A stretch of 35,748 nucleotides of DNA, from contig CAIXCO010000321.1 of NCBI GenBank assembly GCA_903917955.1, forward strand, positions 1-35,748, read 5' to 3'. The DNA comes from an uncultured Chlorobiaceae bacterium (lineage in GTDB: Bacteria; Bacteroidota; Chlorobiia; Chlorobiales; Chlorobiaceae). The position numbers and the translations under genes were made by a program. The notes below the pieces were generated by a model that had not been told where the DNA came from, did no database searches, and was given only the letters and a program-made list of their open reading frames with translations. Below are positions 29,562-35,748 of the stretch, in pieces (within the stretch, counting starts at the first letter, position 1; every line of letters begins with the position of its first letter).

Positions 29562-30890
29562 TCAAACGCCCTCCGCCTCAAGAAGTTGCCCCTTATGGAA
29601 AATCCCACGCGACTTTCCTTTCAACTGTCGGTTGAGAAAGGGTGTGTTTGTCGATTTTGACTTTATTGAGCTGGAAGTAAGGCGCCAGAGAATATCAGGA
29701 TCAATGATGGTGAAATTTGCAGCTTCCCCTGGTACAAAAAGGATGGGCTTCAATTGCATTATTTTTCTTGGATTGACCGACAGCAGTTCGATGGCATGCG
29801 ACATGGTGATAACATTTTTGTCAACAAGCTCTGTGATGGTCAGGGAAAGGGAGGTTTCAAGGCCTGTAATACCGAAGGCTGCCTGGTCAGAGGGGCACTC
29901 TTTTTCATGGGATGCATGAGGAGCATGATCGGTGGCGATGGCATCAATAGTCCCGTCGGCAAGGCCCTCAAGTAAAGCTTCACGATTTTCCCTTGAGGAG
30001 AGCGGCGGTTTCATGATATAATTACCTTTCATTTCGGCATGAAAAAGATCTTCATCACAGAGCGTGAAATGGTGCGGCGTTACTTCGCAGGTCACCAGGA
30101 GTCCATCCCTTTTTGCGTTCCGGACAAGATCAAGTGCCGCTTTGGTACTGATATGGGCTACATGGTAGCGTGGCCTTCTGAGTGGGTCATGCAGTTTGTG
30201 CTGTTCGAGATAGCGCATCAAAAGCAGATCTCGGCTGAGTGTAATGGCTTCGGAGACATCCGGAATTCCCTTCAGGCCGAGTTGTGTCGAAAAGAGTCCC
30301 TCATTCATCACCCCGCCGATGGTTAGCGAGCGCTCTTCACAGTGCTGAATAATGAGAAGATCAAAATTTGATGCGTATTCGAAGGCAAGGCGCATTATCT
30401 GGCTGTTTTGAATGGCGGAACCGTCATCCGAAACGGCCGTCACTCCGTAGGAACGGAACTTTCCGAATGGTGCCAGATGTTCTCCTTTGCTTTCAACGGT
30501 CATAGCCCCGATTACTTCAAGATCTATGGGAAGCGCTGTTGCGTGATGGCGGATATAGGCTACGCCGAGTGGACTGTCAATAACGGGCTTTGTATTCGGC
30601 ATAAGGGCTACGCCGGTAAATCCGCCAACTGCCGCGGCTTTGGATCCACTTTCCAGAGTCTCCTTGTATTCCTGACCTGGTTCCCTGAAATGGCAGTGCA
30701 TATCAAAAAGTCCTGGGGCGAGTATCTGCCCCTGAAGATCAACTATCTGGTCATCAGGGGATGCGGCAAGAGTTTCGGCACCGTAAACGACAGCCTCGAT
30801 GATTCCGTCATTACCCACTTTTACCGTTCCGGTGAGATCGATATGCTGAAGGGGGTTGATGATACGGGCCTGTTGAAAAATAAAGCTCAT
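29562..30890 (-). CDS. pyrC: Dihydroorotase (type I)
   Basis: APGLFDMHCHFREPGQEYKETLESGSKAAAVGGFTGVALMPNTKP, VTPHHF and DAIATDHAPH metal-binding motifs. Confidence 0.95.
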   Translation of the reverse strand: MSFIFQQARIINPLQHIDLTGTVKVGNDGIIEAVVYGAETLAASPDDQIVDLQGQILAPGLFDMHCHFREPGQEYKETLESGSKAAAVGGFTGVALMPNTKPVIDSPLGVAYIRHHATALPIDLEVIGAMTVESKGEHLAPFGKFRSYGVTAVSDDGSAIQNSQIMRLAFEYASNFDLLIIQHCEERSLTIGGVMNEGLFSTQLGLKGIPDVSEAITLSRDLLLMRYLEQHKLHDPLRRPRYHVAHISTKAALDLVRNAKRDGLLVTCEVTPHHFTLCDEDLFHAEMKGNYIMKPPLSSRENREALLEGLADGTIDAIATDHAPHASHEKECPSDQAAFGITGLETSLSLTITELVDKNVITMSHAIELLSVNPRKIMQLKPILFVPGEAANFTIIDPDILWRLTSSSIKSKSTNTPFLNRQLKGKSRGIFHKGQLLEAEGV

Positions 30891-31195
30891 GGTTCTGGTA
30901 TAAATTTGAGTGTTCCCGTAAAAATAAGTTCACTGCCGCACTATTCCATGAAGATACGACAAATAATGAATAAGCATGGCCAGGGGAGTGTTCCGGGCTC
31001 ATGGTTACAATGCACGTCGATATCGAAAGCTATTGTAATTGCAACTTGATATTGTAACTACTGATCATGAAAGATCGAGCGCTATTTTATTATTTTACAT
31101 TTGATAATGCAGTGGTTGATCTGTTTATTACTGTTAAAGTGGGGATCAGGAGTCAATTGAACGGGATCGTATTGAGAGAGGGGTAATAAAACGCT

Positions 31196-31801
31196 ATGGA
31201 GAGAGACGCAACTCTTGCTGCTGAAAAAGCAGCGCTGAGGATAGCGATGATTGCCCTAAGGCGGTCGATACCGGAAAAATCAAGGGATGAGATGAGCGCG
31301 TCCATTGCAGAATATGTGATCATGCTGAAAGAAGTTGTCAATGCCCGTCATGTTCATCTCTATCTCTCCATCCCGGCTTCTGGTGAAGTCTCTACGTTGG
31401 CAATTGTTGATCGGCTCACCGCAATGAAAATGCCGCTTTCAGTTCCTGTTGTTCGAAATGGGGAGCTCTTGTCGGCAATATTCCGGAAGGGAGATCTTGT
31501 TCGGCCCGCACAATTCGGTCAGCCAGAGCCCGTTGAACTCTCTATTGCTGATGAGTCAACTCTTGATGTTGTGCTGATACCTCTCCTCGCTTTTGATGAA
31601 CGAGGATTTCGTATCGGCTATGGAAAGGGATTCTATGACCGTTTTTTGCAACGTCTTTCACGGAAAAGAGTAACTCCTTGCCGTATCGGACTTGCCTTTC
31701 TTCAGCAGAAGGTTGACGTCGTTCCTGCAGATTTTTGCGATGAAGCGCTTGATGGTATCGTTCATGAAGAGGGAATTATTTGGTTTAACTCTAATTTTTG
31801 A
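31196..31801 (+). CDS. 5-formyltetrahydrofolate cyclo-ligase family protein
   Basis: [14 protein letters not shown] and [27 protein letters not shown]. Confidence 0.92.
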   Translation: MERDATLAAEKAALRIAMIALRRSIPEKSRDEMSASIAEYVIMLKEVVNARHVHLYLSIPASGEVSTLAIVDRLTAMKMPLSVPVVRNGELLSAIFRKGDLVRPAQFGQPEPVELSIADESTLDVVLIPLLAFDERGFRIGYGKGFYDRFLQRLSRKRVTPCRIGLAFLQQKVDVVPADFCDEALDGIVHEEGIIWFNSNF

Positions 31802-33948
31802 TGTTTTTTATGCAAAAAGGGAATGATGACGACGATAAGGGGAAAGTGGTTCCGGATTTTTTTGATACATCACTCTATGTCAACAGGGAACTGAGCTGGA
31901 TCTACTTCAATCAACGGGTACTTGAAGAGGCACTTGCCCCTTCAGCGCACCCTCTTCTTGAACGGGTGAAATTCATTTCGATTTTCAGTTCAAACCTCGA
32001 TGAATTTTTCATGATCCGCGTTGCCGGTATTGAGGATCAGTATGAGGCGGGTATCCAGGATCGAACAATTGATGGTCACACCCCTTTTGAACAGCTCGAA
32101 AAAATTCGCGCGATGGTTTTGCGGCAATTCGGAGAAAGAAACGAGTGCTTTTATCATGATCTGATACCGGCCTTGCAACGTGAAGGAATAGAATTTCTTC
32201 GGGTTTCAGAGCTTTCTGCCTTGCAGCAGCGGGCGTTGAGCCACTATTTCCGAAAGGAGATTTTTCCGGTACTTACTCCTTTGGCTTTTGACACAGGCCA
32301 TCCTTTTCCCTTTATGTCGAACCTTTCATTGAACCTTGCCATTGAACTGGAAGAGGAGGAAAGCAGGGCTCTGAAGTTCGCTCGCGTGAAGGTTCCAGGT
32401 ATTCTTCCCCGACTTCTGCGGCTCAATGATATCAAGGGTTTTCGTGATAATGACGGAATCATTCGATTTGTCTGGATAGAAGATCTTATTGAAAGCAATC
32501 TACCTCACCTCTTTCCGAAAATGAGGATTATACAGTCGCATCTCTTCCGATTGATTCGTGATGCCGATATCGAAATTGAGGAGGATGAGGCGGGCGATCT
32601 GCTTGAAACCATTGAACAGGGAATTCGCTCACGTCGTTACGGAAAAGTTGTCCGGCTCGACATTACTCCGGCAATGCCCATTTCGGTCAGAAAACTTCTT
32701 ATGAAAAATCTTGAAGTCACTGAACGAAATGTCTATGAAATAGATGGCGTGCTCGGGTTTAGCTCTCTTCTGGAGCTTCTGAAAATAGATCGACCAGAGC
32801 TGAAAGATGATCCGTTTGTGCCCGCTAACCGCATTGCGGAGCAGTTCGGAACTGATATTTTCAGTGCCATAAAAGCTAAAGACCGCTTGCTCTACCATCC
32901 TTATGATTCGTTTCAGCCGGTCGTCGATTTTATTAATCAGGCCGCTCTTGATGCGGATGTGCTCTCGATAAAACAGACCTTGTACAGGGTTGGAAGTAAT
33001 TCGCCGATTGTCCATGCACTCATGAAAGCCGCTGAGGAGGGCAAACAGGTTGCCGTACTTGTTGAGCTCAAGGCACGATTTGATGAAGAGAACAATATTG
33101 TCTGGGCAAGGGCACTTGAAGATGTAGGTGCACATGTAGCCTATGGCCTTCCGGGCCTGAAAACCCATGCGAAGCTTACCCTCATTGTTCGTCGTGAACA
33201 ACGGAAGCTGAAAAGATACCTGCACCTTGGAACAGGTAATTACAATCTTGCAACAGGGAAAATTTATACTGATTATAGCCTTTTTACGGTTAACGAGCAG
33301 CTTGCAAACGATGTGGCAGAGCTCTTCAATGCGCTTACGGGATATTCAAAGCATACTGAATACAGAAAATTGCTCGTCTCGCCGATCAATACAAGAAAAA
33401 GGATTATCGAGATGATTGAGCAGGAGGTTGAGTGGAGCCGAAAGGAAAACAAGGGAAGAATAATCATGAAAATGAACGCCCTTGTGGATGCCAAAACCAT
33501 ACGGGCGCTCTACAGTGCGTCCTGCAAGGGGGTGAAGATCGACCTTGTCATTCGGGGAATTTGCTGCCTGAAACCAGGCATACCGGGCATTAGTGAAAAT
33601 ATCAGGGTCATCAGTGTTATCGGTCGTTTTCTTGAGCACAGCAGGGCCTACTACTTCCATAATGGAGGAAAGGAGCAGCTCTATCTTGGAAGTGCCGATA
33701 TCATGCCGCGAAACCTTGACGATCGGGTCGAAACACTTTTCCCGGTTTTCGACAAGGCATTCATTCAGTTGGTCAAATCGGATCTTGAGCTTATTTTGAG
33801 TGATAACGTCAAGGCTTGGCAGATGAGTGCTGACGGTATATATTCAAAGACGAACAATGATGACCCAAGAGTAAACAGTCAGGCTCTTTTTTTGAATCGG
33901 GCTGGTCTGAAAAAAACTTCATATAAATTTAAAGTTGACGAATTATGA
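31801..33948 (+). CDS. ppk1: Polyphosphate kinase 1
   Basis: [77 protein letters not shown] (catalytic His) and [10 protein letters not shown]. Start overlaps the upstream stop (TGATG). Confidence 0.97.
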   Translation: MFFMQKGNDDDDKGKVVPDFFDTSLYVNRELSWIYFNQRVLEEALAPSAHPLLERVKFISIFSSNLDEFFMIRVAGIEDQYEAGIQDRTIDGHTPFEQLEKIRAMVLRQFGERNECFYHDLIPALQREGIEFLRVSELSALQQRALSHYFRKEIFPVLTPLAFDTGHPFPFMSNLSLNLAIELEEEESRALKFARVKVPGILPRLLRLNDIKGFRDNDGIIRFVWIEDLIESNLPHLFPKMRIIQSHLFRLIRDADIEIEEDEAGDLLETIEQGIRSRRYGKVVRLDITPAMPISVRKLLMKNLEVTERNVYEIDGVLGFSSLLELLKIDRPELKDDPFVPANRIAEQFGTDIFSAIKAKDRLLYHPYDSFQPVVDFINQAALDADVLSIKQTLYRVGSNSPIVHALMKAAEEGKQVAVLVELKARFDEENNIVWARALEDVGAHVAYGLPGLKTHAKLTLIVRREQRKLKRYLHLGTGNYNLATGKIYTDYSLFTVNEQLANDVAELFNALTGYSKHTEYRKLLVSPINTRKRIIEMIEQEVEWSRKENKGRIIMKMNALVDAKTIRALYSASCKGVKIDLVIRGICCLKPGIPGISENIRVISVIGRFLEHSRAYYFHNGGKEQLYLGSADIMPRNLDDRVETLFPVFDKAFIQLVKSDLELILSDNVKAWQMSADGIYSKTNNDDPRVNSQALFLNRAGLKKTSYKFKVDEL

Positions 33949-34379
33949 ACATTGCAGTTGGAAGCGATCATGCTGGATTTGAATTCAAAAAAACGGTGCT
34001 GGCCTGGCTTGATCGAAGCGGCTATGAATTCACTGACATGGGGCCTTACGATGAAGGATCGGTTGATTATCCTGATTATGCCCGTAAAGTTGCCAACGCA
34101 GTTGCAGAAGGGCTTTGTGATTCAGGTGTACTGCTTTGTGGTACCGGGATAGGCGTCTCTATCTCTGCCAATAAAATTAAGGGAATTCGTGCTGCAGTTG
34201 CCTGTAACCCTGAATTTGCAACACTTGCCCGACAGCATAATAATGCCAATATCATCTGTTTTTCTGCACGCTTTACCGATAAAGCCACAATTGAACAAAG
34301 TCTTCACAACTGGTTTTCCACCCCATTTGAAGGGGGACGGCACCAGTTGAGGGTGAATAAAATTGAACCATGCTGCTAA
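33945..34379 (+). CDS. rpiB: Ribose-5-phosphate isomerase B
   Basis: [41 protein letters not shown] and [15 protein letters not shown]. 4-bp overlap with ppk1. Confidence 0.95.
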   Translation: MNIAVGSDHAGFEFKKTVLAWLDRSGYEFTDMGPYDEGSVDYPDYARKVANAVAEGLCDSGVLLCGTGIGVSISANKIKGIRAAVACNPEFATLARQHNNANIICFSARFTDKATIEQSLHNWFSTPFEGGRHQLRVNKIEPCC

Positions 34380-35059
34380 ATGAATGCGTAGAGAGCTCTC
34401 TTGATACAACCTGGCCGTTTTTTGCGGATGATGCTCTGGTCGTAGAGGTTCTTGCCTTCATGCAAAAAGGAGGGTTTGAATGTGTGCCTGTGCTGCACGA
34501 GGGGGTGGTTACGTCAATGGTGACCATGACGGATCTTTTGTCACTTGAGCAGTTGCAAAAAACCAGGAAGCTGTGCCTGAAGGATCTTATGCTTGAAAAC
34601 GTCGGCAGTATAGGACTTCATGAGCACCTCTTCGATATTTTTTCACGGATGCGTACGTTTTCATTACCCATCATTGCGGTAAAGGAGAGAGAGGGGATGT
34701 ATGCCGGTGTTGTTGAAAAAGCACTTCTTCTTGAGCGTATAACCACTATTTTCCATTTGGGTGAAGGGGCCGTAACCCTTGAACTTGATGTTCCGTCATT
34801 TGACCTGAAACTCTCAGAGGTTATTGCTGCACTTGAAAAAAATGACGCTACCGTTCTGAGTTTCGGCATGTATCCTGCAACTCCAGAGGGTGAGGGGATT
34901 GTTGTTACCTTCAGGCTTCAGACATACGACCTCTTTCGTCTGGTAAAAAACCTTGAACAATATGGGTACTCAATCCGCTACACGTCACCCTTTTTTCAGG
35001 AAAAAGATGATGAGATGAGAGAGAAGGCCCTTGAGTTTATCCGTTTTATGGATATGTAG
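34370..35059 (+). CDS. CBS-domain pair protein with C-terminal ACT-like region
   Basis: Two CBS-like repeats (GGFECVPVLHEGVVTSMVTMTDLL; LFDIFSRMRTFSLPIIAVKEREGMYAGVVEKALLLE). Overlaps rpiB by 10 bp. Confidence 0.75.
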   Translation: MLLNECVESSLDTTWPFFADDALVVEVLAFMQKGGFECVPVLHEGVVTSMVTMTDLLSLEQLQKTRKLCLKDLMLENVGSIGLHEHLFDIFSRMRTFSLPIIAVKEREGMYAGVVEKALLLERITTIFHLGEGAVTLELDVPSFDLKLSEVIAALEKNDATVLSFGMYPATPEGEGIVVTFRLQTYDLFRLVKNLEQYGYSIRYTSPFFQEKDDEMREKALEFIRFMDM

Positions 35060-35106
35060 TTCGAAGGCAGGAACAGGTTCGTAAGTTATTATAAAAAAAG
35101 ATATGC

Positions 35107-35748
35107 ATGAAAACAGAACACTTCACTGGGCTTGCTGAACGAATTCAGGAGCGTGCGGCAGACATTTTTTCGGAAGTTGTTGCTTTACGCCGCGATATTC
35201 ATCTCCATCCTGAACTCTCTTATGAGGAGAGAAGAACGACTGCATTGATAACAGACTATTTGATGGCTCTTGGTATTACTCCAGAAAAGCCACTGTTGGA
35301 GACCGGCGTTGTTGCCCTGGTTTGTGGTCGCCATACATCCAGCAAAGGCAAGGTTGTGGCCTTAAGGGCCGATATTGATGCACTGCCGCTTAACGAAGAG
35401 AATCTTCATGGCTTCTGTTCTCTCGAATCTGGAAAAATGCATGCTTGCGGACATGATATGCATACGGCAATGCTGCTCGGTGCGGCCAAGATTCTTTCAG
35501 AAATGAAGGATGAACTTCAGGGCAATGTGCTTCTTGTGTTTCAGCCCGCTGAAGAGAAAGCTCCCGGAGGAGCAAAACCATTTCTTGATGCCGGTCTTTT
35601 CACGCGTTTCAATCCATCAATTATTATTGGTCAGCACTGCTTTCCCAATGTTGAAACCGGAAAAGTTGCTCTTTGCAAGGGGAGTTTTATGGCTGCCACC
35701 GATGAACTCTATTTCACCGTGACAGGGCAGGGTGGTCATGCCTCTGCG
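35107..35748 (+). CDS. M20-family amidohydrolase (hippurate hydrolase/N-acyl-amino-acid amidohydrolase-like), 3' truncated by window edge
   Basis: Hand translation: MKTEHFTGLAERIQERAADIFSEVVALRRDIHLHPELSYEE...VVALRADIDALPLNEEN...GKMHACGHDMHTAMLLGAAKIL...VFQPAEEKAPGGAKPFLDAGLF. Absent from the ORF track because no stop lies inside the window. Confidence 0.95.
   Translation, partial: MKTEHFTGLAERIQERAADIFSEVVALRRDIHLHPELSYEERRTTALITDYLMALGITPEKPLLETGVVALVCGRHTSSKGKVVALRADIDALPLNEENLHGFCSLESGKMHACGHDMHTAMLLGAAKILSEMKDELQGNVLLVFQPAEEKAPGGAKPFLDAGLFTRFNPSIIIGQHCFPNVETGKVALCKGSFMAATDELYFTVTGQGGHASA

Noticed and set aside
30891-31195. Possible 6S RNA upstream of the 5-FTHF cyclo-ligase (as in E. 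coli ssrS-ygfA)
   Set aside because: I could not trace a 6S-like long hairpin with a central bubble by eye. It needs an Infernal search (RF00013).
1-35748. CRISPR arrays, IS elements, prophage genes, rRNA
   Set aside because: No regularly spaced repeats, transposase/integrase motifs or rRNA sequence were recognised anywhere in the window.

Overview
The window looks like a chromosomal segment from a green sulfur bacterium (Chlorobiaceae, Chlorobium/Pelodictyon-like). That placement is inferred from gene content and protein character, not from a search. Nearly all of it is intact single-copy coding sequence. I see no CRISPR array, IS element or prophage. Contents in order: ugd (5' truncated by the window edge); a thiD-thiE-tenI-like operon (-); a RidA-family gene; a ~700 bp AT-rich intergenic region with two long hairpins and a ~300 nt T-rich tract; an S41 (CtpA-like) protease; two tandem START-domain proteins; the HldE/RfaE1-type kinase (-); the ffh-rpsP-rimM-trmD-rplS block; a MutY-like glycosylase with no Fe-S cluster cysteines; an AMP-forming acyl-CoA ligase (-); a five-gene operon (UPF0104 flippase-like protein, GT-B-like transferase, NeuA-type CMP-sugar synthetase, KdnB-like Fe-ADH, KdnA-like aminotransferase); tRNA-Cys; an apparently orphan HigA antitoxin; an SQR-family protein followed by an untracked 52-aa ORF; a YdcF/SanA protein; a hybrid histidine kinase; a BMP-family lipoprotein; an extended SDR; a methyltransferase; a 64-aa DUF4295-like protein; pyrC; 5-FTHF cyclo-ligase; ppk1; rpiB; a CBS-domain protein; and a 3'-truncated M20 amidohydrolase. 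The best candidate for an under-described system is the five-gene operon at 15378-20504, which may make and use a CMP-activated 8-amino-octulosonate (Kdo8N-like) sugar. Secondary candidates are the clusterless MutY, the tandem START proteins, the 52-aa SQR neighbour and the T-rich intergenic tract.
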